NCBI GenBank assembly: GCA_020436955.1
Contig: JAGQWW010000049.1
Span: forward strand, 1-11,623
Reading direction: 5' to 3'
Source: Saprospiraceae bacterium
GTDB lineage: Bacteria; Bacteroidota; Bacteroidia; Chitinophagales; Saprospiraceae
DNA: 11,623 bases
How positions within the stretch are numbered: the first letter of the stretch is position 1; each line of letters begins with the position of its first letter. Under the pieces are notes generated by a model. It was not told the origin of the DNA and did no database searches. It saw nothing but the letters and a program-made list of their open reading frames with translations. Below, piece by piece: positions 1 to 5,833 of the stretch. The position numbers were made by a program, and so were the translations under genes.

Positions 1-113
1 TTGGTTGGGTATTGTATTGGGACTGGACGGAACGATGTGGGATTGATGGGATGCGGGGTGCGGGACGCGGAATTTCACATATCACATATTTCATATAGCA
101 TATAGCATATAGC
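1..113. repeat. Composite heptamer array (GC-rich units joined to CATATNN units)
   Basis: The clear part begins with three 7-bp units, GATGCGG, GGTGCGG and GACGCGG (50-70). These are the reverse complement of the CAYCMCG family found at 182-251 and 1470-1560. After one transition unit (71-77), five CATATNN units follow at 78-112 (CATATCA, CATATTT, then CATATAG three times). The unit starts 50, 57, 64, 71, 78, 85, 92, 99 and 106 are all in one 7-bp register, although the sequence changes completely at the junction. Bases 1-49 look like decayed GC-rich units (for example TTGATGG and TGTGGGA), but the match is weak. No open reading frame with gene-like features covers it. Confidence 0.75.
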
Positions 114-181
114 TTGTGAATTATTCTCACCACTACGAGCGCAACGGGCGCTACGTAAATGGCACCTTGTTATTAAAACCA

Positions 182-251
182 AATCACGCAAACCGCACCA
201 CGCACCACGCATCACGCTTCACGCAAACCGCATCCCGCACCCCGCATCCCG
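182..251 (+). repeat. CAYCMCG heptamer array, 10 units
   Basis: Ten consecutive 7-bp units lie without a gap: AATCACG, CAAACCG, CACCACG twice, CATCACG, CTTCACG, CAAACCG, CATCCCG, CACCCCG and CATCCCG. The period is exact, while positions 2-5 of the unit vary and the final CG is invariant. It sits just upstream of the lipoprotein gene at 329. The stretch between 114 and 181 contains a short AGCGC/GCGCT hairpin (about 134-148) and nothing else recognised. Confidence 0.85.
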
Positions 252-328
252 CAAAATTTACACTAATTTACCTTACTTAAAACATACAATGCAGACTGGA
301 GCATACATTGAGCCGAAAAAGAATTATC

Positions 329-1396
329 ATGCAAAAACACCTTGTAGCAATTATCCTTCCGGCTGTAGCCTGCTTTATTTTATTCGCTTGTAATAGCAAG
401 GCATCCAATTCAAGCACTGAAGTTCCGATTTCGACCCAAGACACTTTTGGACAGCCTGTGGCAGATTATATCGTCGATGCCTTTCGAGATAGTAAAGGCA
501 ATATTTGGTTTGGTTCCATGTCAAAAGGAGCTATTCGATACGATGGAAAATCTTTTACCTATTTTACTGAAAAAGACGGGTTACCCATTAATGCAGTAGT
601 GAAATATACTGAAGATGACAGGGGCAATATCATCATGAATACCCAAAATGGCATTTGTGTTTATGATGGCAATACTTTTCAGACCTATGGTGAAAAACAA
701 GGATTACCGCACTTTAGAACTTCCAATTCTCTTATTGATTCAAGAGGCAACCATTGGATAGGAACCTGGGGTGGTGTTTGCAGGTTTAACCGGGATACCT
801 TTTACGATTTCCCCCTTCCAAATCCGGATGTAAAACTCGAAAGTTATCAAACCACGCAGGATTGGATAACTGAAATTATTGAAGATAAAAATACGGACAT
901 GTGGTTTAGCAGAGATGGTTACGGCATGACCCGATTTGATGGCGTCCATTTTAAGCATCTGACTAAAAAAGATGGATTACCTTCCAATAATGTCCAGGAA
1001 ATGTATGTAGATAAAGCCGGAAATATCTGGATAGGTTGCAGAGTAGCAGAAAGGGATCATCCAGATCCAGAAAAAAGGCATGGAGCCGGAGGCTTAGCAA
1101 AATATGATGGCAAAACCATCACCACCTTTCCCGACATACCCGGACTGCACAACAGTGACATCTATTTGATCGAAGGGGACAGCCAGGGAAATATCTGGAT
1201 TGGATCGAGTGGATTTGGACTTTTTAAATACGATGGAAAGAAATTCACCTTATATGATAAAGTGGATCGCCCGGACCTCACCTACAGCAAAGGCTTTCAG
1301 GCATTCCTCGAAGACCCCGATGGAAAACATTGGATCGGCATGTCCGGCGGACTGTTCAGACTGGTCGGCGATTCCATAGTACACTTTCCAAAATAA
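329..1396 (+). CDS. Lipoprotein with a seven-motif Reg_prop beta-propeller
   Basis: A 355-residue exported lipoprotein. The start chosen is the ATG at 329, because MQKHL...LFAC gives a compact lipoprotein signal with lipobox Leu18-Phe-Ala-Cys21. The TTG at 308 would add seven residues and is less likely. The mature part consists of repeats of the two-component-regulator propeller type (Reg_prop, PF07494): a D-x-x-G-N-I-W-I-G core followed by YDGK.F..Y and often KDGLP. Cores fall near residues 60, 102 (degenerate, IIMN), 143, 192, 234, 290 and 335. That is seven motifs, enough for one closed seven-bladed propeller. An extra loop rich in Arg, Asp and Pro (about 238-254) interrupts the fifth motif. 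In hybrid two-component sensors such motifs form the periplasmic sensor and are followed by a membrane helix and a kinase. Here the protein ends right after the seventh motif, so it is not a kinase. A ligand-binding or scaffold role outside the inner membrane is inferred; the ligand is unknown. Confidence 0.85.
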   Translation: MQKHLVAIILPAVACFILFACNSKASNSSTEVPISTQDTFGQPVADYIVDAFRDSKGNIWFGSMSKGAIRYDGKSFTYFTEKDGLPINAVVKYTEDDRGNIIMNTQNGICVYDGNTFQTYGEKQGLPHFRTSNSLIDSRGNHWIGTWGGVCRFNRDTFYDFPLPNPDVKLESYQTTQDWITEIIEDKNTDMWFSRDGYGMTRFDGVHFKHLTKKDGLPSNNVQEMYVDKAGNIWIGCRVAERDHPDPEKRHGAGGLAKYDGKTITTFPDIPGLHNSDIYLIEGDSQGNIWIGSSGFGLFKYDGKKFTLYDKVDRPDLTYSKGFQAFLEDPDGKHWIGMSGGLFRLVGDSIVHFPK

Positions 1397-1466
1397 TTTA
1401 CGAAGTACGGTTTACGATTTACGTCCAGATGAATGTGTGTAAATCGTAAACCATACTTCATAACTT
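1397..1466. repeat. Heptamer inverted repeat (TTTACGN type), possible terminator
   Basis: Starting at the base after the stop codon, ten 7-bp units run in one register: TTTACGA, AGTACGG, TTTACGA, TTTACGT, two spacer units, GTAAATC, GTAAACC, ATACTTC, ATAACTT. The first and last groups are reverse complements. A 25-nt arm at 1398-1422 pairs with 1439-1463 with two mismatches around a 16-nt loop. Both mismatches are C/A in the plus-strand transcript and would be G.U wobbles in a minus-strand transcript. The stem is AT-rich and no T-run follows, so a role as an intrinsic terminator is possible but unproven. Confidence 0.7.
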
Positions 1467-1469
1467 AAT

Positions 1470-1560
1470 TTTCACGCACCACGCGTCACGTATCACGCAT
1501 ACCGCATACCGCACCACGCATACCGCACTCCGCGCACCGCATCACGCATCCCGCATCACG
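1470..1560 (+). repeat. CAYCMCG heptamer array, 13 units
   Basis: Thirteen gapless 7-bp units, including CACCACG (twice), CATACCG (three times), CATCACG (twice), CATCCCG, CACTCCG, CGTCACG and TATCACG, span exactly 91 bp. It is the same family as 182-251, and nearly every unit ends in CG. It ends 27 bp before the start codon of the transporter gene. The order of variants differs from the 182-251 array, so this is not a simple duplicate. Confidence 0.85.
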
Positions 1561-1576
1561 CCCAACTAATTTTCCT

Positions 1577-1584
1577 TACCTTGG
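1577..1584 (+). promoter_or_regulatory. Possible -7 box of the transporter gene
   Basis: TACCTTGG lies 3 bp before the ATG at 1588 and resembles the Bacteroidetes -7 box TAnnTTTG with one mismatch (TTGG for TTTG). At this distance the transcript would be nearly leaderless. No convincing -33 TTTG element is visible, because that position falls at the end of the heptamer array. Weak call. Confidence 0.25.
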
Positions 1585-1587
1585 GTC

Positions 1588-2847
1588 ATGCCTACATCAA
1601 AGCCACCCTGGTATTATCTGTTACTGCTTATTCTGGCCGGTGAATCAGTCTTTATTCTGCCATTTGTTCTATCCAGAATATTCAGACCTACCGTATTGGA
1701 AGCATTTAGTTTGGACAACACCCAATTGGGGCTTTGTTTTTCCTTGTATGGAATTGTTGCCCTGGTTTCTTACTTTTTTGGAGGGCCACTAGCAGATAGA
1801 TTTGTACCTCGAAAGTTGATGGCAGTTGCGCTTTGGATGACGGCGTTGGGAGGTATTTTATATGCTACCTTTCCAAAATACGAAGTACTTCGCTTGCTAT
1901 ATGGATATTGGGGTTTTACCACCATTTTCCTGTTCTGGGCGCCTATGATTAAAGCAACACGGGTTTGGGGTGGTCCGGCGTCTCAAGGGAAAGCCTTTGG
2001 ATTACTGGATGGTGGCCGGGGATTGGTAGGTGCACTTTTTGGTGCGCTTGGTGTCTATATTTTTGCCTTCTTTTTATCCGACCAAAGTATCGAAGCCTCT
2101 TTTGCCGAAAGGCAGGAAGCTTTTAAATGGGTTATCTGGACCTGCGCTGCGCTGGTGGCTCTTACCGGAATACTGGTTTGGTTCTTTTTAGAAATAAAAA
2201 GCTCGGTTGTTAAAAACATTAGCCTGGAGCAAATCAGCCTCACCGAGATAGGCAAAGTCTTGCGACTACCTTCTGTGTGGTTATTAATGTGTGTCATTTT
2301 ATGTGCGTATGTGGGTTATAAGGCCACGGATGTGCTTTCCCTCTATGCAAAAGATGTGATGTTGTACGACCAGGTCCAATCTGCCCAGGTAGGTACTGCA
2401 TTACTTTTTATCCGTCCTATTATTGGTATAGCCATTGGATTCATAGCAGATCGCTCCCGTACTACACTTTGGCTTCTTATCAGTTTTGTCATTTCATTTT
2501 TAGGTGCGATGGTTTTTGCCTCCGGCATCATTAGCTCCTCCTCTACCCTTTTATTTATCATTTCGGTCTTCATTATTGCAGCCGGTGTCTATGGAGCCAG
2601 GGCTTTATATTATGCTGTCATGGAACGAGGCCAAATTCCATTGGCGATAACCGGAACTGCTGTCGGGCTTATCTCTCTGGTTGGTTATACGCCAGATATT
2701 TTTGCCGGCCCATTGATGGGGGCTTTGTTAGATAGCTCCCCGGGAGAAGCAGGACATCAACATGTTTTTTGGATGGTAGCCGGATTTTCCTTTGTAGGAA
2801 GCATTGCTGCCTGGTTGTATTTTAGGATGTATGGTAAAAGGAGGTGA
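1588..2847 (+). CDS. Major facilitator superfamily transporter
   Basis: A 419-residue inner-membrane protein with about 12 hydrophobic segments in two halves: near 8-28, 46-64, 77-95, 100-120, 142-163, 181-200, then 230-250, 268-287, 294-315, 321-342, 353-375 and 390-413. The MFS motif A appears after the second segment as GGPLADRFVPRK (65-76) and again, shortened, in the second half as GFIADRSR (284-291). The fourth-to-fifth segment region, WAPMIKATRVWG and then QGKAFGLLDGGRGL (about 117-146), resembles what I recall of YihN-type and organophosphate-antiporter-like MFS proteins, but this was not checked by alignment. The substrate cannot be read from the sequence. The ATG at 1588 leads directly into the first membrane segment. 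The next gene on the same strand, cutC, is 122 bp away across an inverted repeat, so co-transcription is uncertain. Confidence 0.85.
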   Translation: MPTSKPPWYYLLLLILAGESVFILPFVLSRIFRPTVLEAFSLDNTQLGLCFSLYGIVALVSYFFGGPLADRFVPRKLMAVALWMTALGGILYATFPKYEVLRLLYGYWGFTTIFLFWAPMIKATRVWGGPASQGKAFGLLDGGRGLVGALFGALGVYIFAFFLSDQSIEASFAERQEAFKWVIWTCAALVALTGILVWFFLEIKSSVVKNISLEQISLTEIGKVLRLPSVWLLMCVILCAYVGYKATDVLSLYAKDVMLYDQVQSAQVGTALLFIRPIIGIAIGFIADRSRTTLWLLISFVISFLGAMVFASGIISSSSTLLFIISVFIIAAGVYGARALYYAVMERGQIPLAITGTAVGLISLVGYTPDIFAGPLMGALLDSSPGEAGHQHVFWMVAGFSFVGSIAAWLYFRMYGKRR

Positions 2848-2858
2848 GTGTCTTTTCC

Positions 2859-2960
2859 CCGCAAAGTTCGCTAAGGTCGCTACGTCATTTTCCTCATTAT
2901 TAATTTCATATTTTTTATTCGAACTTTAGACGACCTTTGCGCCCTCAGCAAACTTTGCGG
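2859..2960. repeat. 22-bp imperfect inverted repeat (GCAAAG/CTTTGC type)
   Basis: The left arm 2859-2880 begins CCGCAAAGTT and the right arm 2939-2960 ends AACTTTGCGG. The arms are reverse complements over 22 nt with three mismatches, separated by an AT-rich 58-nt spacer. Within each arm there is a roughly 9-bp periodicity (CGC every 9 bp on the left; CTTTGCGCC, CTCAGCAAA, CTTTGCGGT on the right). The right arm ends 9 bp before the cutC start codon. GACCTTTG at 2932-2939, at its inner edge, is one mismatch from a TAnnTTTG -7 box. Function unknown; it could be a mobile short repeat or a transcript-shaping hairpin. Confidence 0.6.
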
Positions 2961-2969
2961 TGATTATTT

Positions 2970-3632
2970 ATGAGAAACTACCTCCTCGAAATCTGTTGCG
3001 ACACACTTGAAGACTGCCTTGCTGCCCAACAAGGTGGTGCAGACCGTATCGAATTGTGTGCCCTGCTGCCTACCGGTGGTTTGACGCCGACTTTTGATCT
3101 TTTTAAAAATGTAAAAAAAGGTATAAACATCCCTGTTTTTGTACTCATTCGTTGCCGGGAAGGCAATTTTGTTTACTCAAAAGAAGAGACTGACCGCATG
3201 GTCCACCAAATCAGGGAATTTGTCTCCCTTGGTGCTGACGGTATCGTTTGTGGTGCACTAACCCCTGATGGGCAACTCGATATCAGTGCTACCCAGCAGT
3301 TTATACATGCGGCCGCTCCCCTGCCCTTCACATTTCATCGTGCCTTCGATGCTGTAAAAAATCCGGAACAAGCCTTACAACAACTCATCGAACTTGGTAC
3401 TTCACGCATCTTAACTTCCGGTCTCCAACCTACCGCTTTACAAGGTTTACCTCTTTTAAAAAAATTGCAACATCAGGCCGGCGAAGCACTCACCATACTC
3501 GTGGCCGGTGGTGTTCGCCCCCACAACCTACCTGAACTCGTACAACAAAATAACTTTCGTGAATTCCATTCGGCTGCAAGGCCTACCCCCTCAGGTCGGG
3601 TTCTAGCTGAGTGGGTGGAGGATATGAAGTGA
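2970..3632 (+). CDS. cutC: CutC family protein
   Basis: A 220-residue cytoplasmic TIM-barrel protein of the CutC family (PF03932). Family landmarks in order: LLEICCDTLEDC at 5-16, GGADRIELC at 22-30, GGLTPT at 36-41, VLIRCREGNFVYS in the second barrel turn, then GADGIVCGALTPDG, FTFHRAFD, SRILTSG, VAGGVRP near the C-terminus, and the terminal FHSAARP. It is a little shorter than typical members of about 245 residues, mostly at the C-terminus, with all core motifs present. The ATG at 2970 begins the first strand. The name comes from copper-sensitivity studies in E. coli, but the direct copper role is disputed: part of the E. coli phenotype was later attributed to the small RNA MicL encoded at that locus. 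The biochemical activity is therefore open. A heptamer array starts just after the stop codon. Confidence 0.93.
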   Translation: MRNYLLEICCDTLEDCLAAQQGGADRIELCALLPTGGLTPTFDLFKNVKKGINIPVFVLIRCREGNFVYSKEETDRMVHQIREFVSLGADGIVCGALTPDGQLDISATQQFIHAAAPLPFTFHRAFDAVKNPEQALQQLIELGTSRILTSGLQPTALQGLPLLKKLQHQAGEALTILVAGGVRPHNLPELVQQNNFREFHSAARPTPSGRVLAEWVEDMK

Positions 3633-3633
3633 G

Positions 3634-3689
3634 GGCTTTTGGCGTGGAACGTGGAGCGTGAGGCGTGGAGCGTAAGGCTTTGGGCATGC
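3634..3689. repeat. Composite heptamer array joining two families
   Basis: Eight 7-bp units in one register: GGCTTTT, GGCGTGG, AACGTGG, AGCGTGA, GGCGTGG, AGCGTAA, GGCTTTG, GGCATGC. The first and seventh belong to the TTGGCTT family that forms the array at 11547. The middle ones are the reverse complement of the CAYCMCG/CACGC family of 182 and 1470. The array starts one base after the cutC stop codon and ends in a perfect 10-bp palindrome, GGGCATGCCC, at 3682-3691. Confidence 0.75.
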
Positions 3690-3720
3690 CCTGACCTACA
3701 AAGCATTATTTTATAAACGG

Positions 3721-3755
3721 CAAAATCAAAAATCAAGATCCAAAAATCAAAAATC
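3721..3755. repeat. AAAAATC heptamer array, copy 1 (5 units)
   Basis: Five units: CAAAATC, AAAAATC, AAGATCC, AAAAATC, AAAAATC. Bases 3733-3755 are identical over 23 nt to 3928-3950 in the second copy, including the variant unit AAGATCC. A short GC hairpin (CCGCCT/GGGCGG with a 4-nt loop, 3763-3778) follows. Read on the minus strand, the array encodes an artefactual FDFWILIFDF peptide. Confidence 0.8.
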
Positions 3756-3838
3756 TCCTCATCCGCCTCCAGGGGCGGCGAATCGGAGAAATAAGGATTT
3801 AGGTGTAGTTCATAAAGTATAAGGAAGCTTAAAAAAAT

Positions 3839-3873
3839 CATATACCATATTTCATATATCATATTTCATATAT
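3839..3873. repeat. CATATNN heptamer array, 5 units
   Basis: Five gapless units (CATATAC, CATATTT, CATATAT, CATATTT, CATATAT), the same family as 78-112. It lies between the two AAAAATC arrays. Each side also has a GGGCGGC element (3773-3779 and near 3891), which suggests that the whole 3721-3957 block is a diverged tandem or nested structure. Confidence 0.75.
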
Positions 3874-3915
3874 ATTCTCTCCCTCTCAAATGGGCGGCAA
3901 TTCTTGAAGGTTTGC

Positions 3916-3957
3916 AGAAATCAAAATTCAAGATCCAAAAATCAAAAATCAAAAACC
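3916..3957. repeat. AAAAATC heptamer array, copy 2 (6 units)
   Basis: Six units: AGAAATC, AAAATTC, AAGATCC, AAAAATC, AAAAATC, AAAAACC. It shares an exact 23-nt block with copy 1, whose start lies 195 bp upstream, in the same orientation and with the same unit order. The rest of the 473-bp gap 3633-4105 holds the other arrays listed here and the promoter before the ABC-F gene. No real gene was seen in it. Confidence 0.8.
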
Positions 3958-4056
3958 TCCCTCCCATTTCTTTTCCTTTGGCCAAAAACACCTTACAGGA
4001 ATCAGGCTTTTGCACTTACGGTGCTTTCCGAAATGATATTTGCAGAAAAAAATAAA

Positions 4057-4089
4057 TTCGGGCCTAAGTCATTCAAAATGATACCTTTG
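4057..4089 (+). promoter_or_regulatory. Probable promoter of the ABC-F gene
   Basis: TACCTTTG at 4082-4089 matches the Bacteroidetes -7 consensus TAnnTTTG exactly. It is preceded, 21 bp upstream, by TTCG (4057-4060), one mismatch from the -33 TTTG element. The ATG follows 16 bp after the -7 box. A second, weaker candidate is TTTG at 4009-4012 with GATATTTG at 4035-4042 (22-bp spacer). Spacing and sequence fit the sigma-ABfr type promoter; there is no experimental support. Confidence 0.55.
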
Positions 4090-4105
4090 CAGCAAATTTT
4101 TATAC

Positions 4106-5734
4106 ATGATTACAGTAAGAGATCTTAGTCTTCAGTTTGGAAAAAGAGTTTTGTTTGACGAAGCCAACGTATTTTTTGGTCCGGGCAATTGTTATGGTGT
4201 TATCGGAGCCAATGGTGCGGGTAAGTCAACTTTTTTGAAAATCCTTTCCGGTGAAAAAGAAGCCAATCGCGGCCACATCGAATTTGAGCCCGGAAAAAGG
4301 ATGGCAGTTTTGAAACAGGACCACTTTGCTTTTGATGAAGTGAAGGTGTTGGATACAGTGATGATGGGGCATGATAAATTGTGGAAAATCATGCAGGAGA
4401 AAGATGCCATCTATATGAAGGAAGATTTTACTGAGGCAGACGGGATCAAAGCATCGGAGTTGGAAGCTGAATTTGCAGAGATGGACGGATGGAACGCTGA
4501 GCCGGAAGCTGCTGCTCTTTTGAGTGGTATCGGGATCAAAGAAGCTGACCATTTCAAATTGATGAAAGAGCTGAATGGTAATCAAAAAGTAAGAGTTTTG
4601 CTTGCCCAGGCTTTGTTCGGTGACCCGGACATCCTTATCCTGGATGAGCCTACCAACGATTTGGATATCGAAACCGTAACCTGGTTGGAAGATTTCTTGT
4701 TGGATTTCAAAAACACGGTGATTGTTGTTTCTCACGACCGTCACTTCCTGGACGCAGTTTGTACTCACGTTGTCGATATCGACTTTAGCAAAATCAATGT
4801 CTTTACCGGAAACTATTCCTTCTGGTATGAGTCTTCTCAATTGGCATTGAAACAAAAACTGGCTGCCAATAAGAAAGCAGAAGAGAAACGTGCGGAAATG
4901 CAAGCCTTTATTGACCGATTTAGTGCCAATGCTTCTAAGAGTCGCCAGGCAACGGCCCGCCGTAAAATGTTGGATAAATTGACCCTGGAAGAAATCAGAC
5001 CTTCCTCAAGAAAATACCCTGGTATCATCTTCACGCCTCAAAGAGAAGCAGGTGACCAGATTTTGAAAGTAAACAACCTGTCCTACAGCCTGAATGGCAA
5101 ACAACTTTTCTCAGGTGTTGACTTCATGGTTAACAAAGGCGAGAAAATCACTGTCCTTTCAAAGGATGGTTTAGCGACAACTGCCTTCTACCAGATACTA
5201 AACAGAGAATTGGAAGCAGACGGTGGCGACTTTGAATTCGGTCAGACCATCACCACTTCCTACCTGCCCATCGAAAACGAGAAATTCTTCAGCGATGAGC
5301 CTATGAATTTGCTGGATTGGTTGCGTCAATACTCCGACAACAAAGACGAGCAGTACATCCGTGGCTTCCTTGGAAAAATGCTTTTCTCTGGTGAGGAAAT
5401 TTTTAAGATGTCGAATGTACTTTCAGGAGGCGAAAAAGTACGCTGTATGATTTCCCGTATGATGTTGAAACAAGGAAACCTTTTGATGGCCGATGAACCT
5501 ACCAATCACCTGGATCTGGAAAGTATCACCGCCTTCAACAACTCCTTGATCAATTTCCCGGGTACTGTGATCTTCACCTCACATGACCACCAATTCACCC
5601 AGACAGTTGCCAACCGTATCATTGAGATTACTCCAAATGGTATGATTGACCAATTAAAGAGCCTTGACGAATATCTTTCTGACCCTGCTATCCAGGAAAT
5701 GAGAAAGGAATTGTACGAGGGAGCGATGGTGTGA
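4106..5734 (+). CDS. ABC-F family ATPase with degenerate second ATP site
   Basis: A 542-residue soluble protein with two ABC ATPase domains and no membrane segments, as in ABC-F translation factors (YbiT-like), which bind the ribosomal E site. NBD1 has Walker A GANGAGKS (34-41), an altered signature LNGNQ (156-160), Walker B ILILDE (176-181) and switch His210. A charged helical linker (about 245-300, KKAEEKRAEMQAFIDRF onwards) corresponds to the P-site tRNA interaction motif. NBD2 has a broken Walker A: SKDGLATTA at 352-360 with Thr358 where the invariant Lys should be. Its signature LSGGE (439-443), Walker B with Asp463 and Glu464, and His493 are intact. By the head-to-tail ABC arrangement, both defects fall in the same composite site, and the other site is complete. 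The start MITVRDLSL is the normal family N-terminus. A role in rescuing or tuning translation is inferred; antibiotic resistance is not implied. A -7 box lies just upstream. Confidence 0.92.
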   Translation: MITVRDLSLQFGKRVLFDEANVFFGPGNCYGVIGANGAGKSTFLKILSGEKEANRGHIEFEPGKRMAVLKQDHFAFDEVKVLDTVMMGHDKLWKIMQEKDAIYMKEDFTEADGIKASELEAEFAEMDGWNAEPEAAALLSGIGIKEADHFKLMKELNGNQKVRVLLAQALFGDPDILILDEPTNDLDIETVTWLEDFLLDFKNTVIVVSHDRHFLDAVCTHVVDIDFSKINVFTGNYSFWYESSQLALKQKLAANKKAEEKRAEMQAFIDRFSANASKSRQATARRKMLDKLTLEEIRPSSRKYPGIIFTPQREAGDQILKVNNLSYSLNGKQLFSGVDFMVNKGEKITVLSKDGLATTAFYQILNRELEADGGDFEFGQTITTSYLPIENEKFFSDEPMNLLDWLRQYSDNKDEQYIRGFLGKMLFSGEEIFKMSNVLSGGEKVRCMISRMMLKQGNLLMADEPTNHLDLESITAFNNSLINFPGTVIFTSHDHQFTQTVANRIIEITPNGMIDQLKSLDEYLSDPAIQEMRKELYEGAMV

Positions 5735-5752
5735 GGTAAATGGGGTAATGGA

Positions 5753-5809
5753 ATTTACGAATTACGGTTAACTATGTACGTTAATTGGTGCCATCGTAAA
5801 TCGTAAATA
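5753..5809. repeat. Second TTTACGN heptamer inverted repeat between convergent genes
   Basis: The arms ATTTACGAATTACG (5753-5766) and CGTAAATCGTAAAT (5795-5808) are reverse complements over 14 nt with one mismatch. Heptamers (TTTACGA, ATTACGG, TTAACTA, TGTACGT, TAATTGG, TGCCATC, GTAAATC, GTAAATA) stay in a single register from 5754 to 5809. This is the same family as 1397-1466. It lies in the 99-bp gap between two genes that converge, where a bidirectional terminator would be expected. A TTTT run follows on the plus strand at 5810-5813, so weak termination is possible. Confidence 0.6.
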
Positions 5810-5833
5810 TTTTCTGGCTACCCTTTTCAAGCT

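Noticed and set aside
182..251. Possible CRISPR array
   Set aside because: The 7-bp units are contiguous with no unique spacers, the repeat is far too short, and no cas gene is nearby.
308..328. TTG start adding seven residues to the propeller lipoprotein
   Set aside because: The ATG at 329 gives a better lipoprotein signal length. The extra basic residues are not impossible but are unsupported.
1588..3632. Transporter and cutC as a metal-handling operon
   Set aside because: The transporter shows no metal-binding signature, the copper role of CutC is disputed, and a 122-bp gap with an inverted repeat separates them.
3682..3691. GGGCATGCCC palindrome as a regulator site
   Set aside because: It lies at the decayed end of a heptamer array downstream of a gene and away from a promoter, so chance is the simpler explanation.
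3473..3862. Minus-strand open frame of 129 codons overlapping the cutC end and the repeat arrays
   Set aside because: It translates the heptamer arrays (FDFWILIFDF, LTLHASRSTFHA) and antisense cutC. It has no family resemblance and no promoter.
3904..4128. Plus-strand open frame of 74 codons before the ABC-F gene
   Set aside because: Its N-terminal half is the AAAAATC array, and it overlaps the ABC-F promoter and start codon in another frame.
4226..4903. Minus-strand open frame of 225 codons inside the ABC-F gene
   Set aside because: It lies antisense to a strongly conserved coding region, and its translation looks like a codon shadow with no recognisable motifs.
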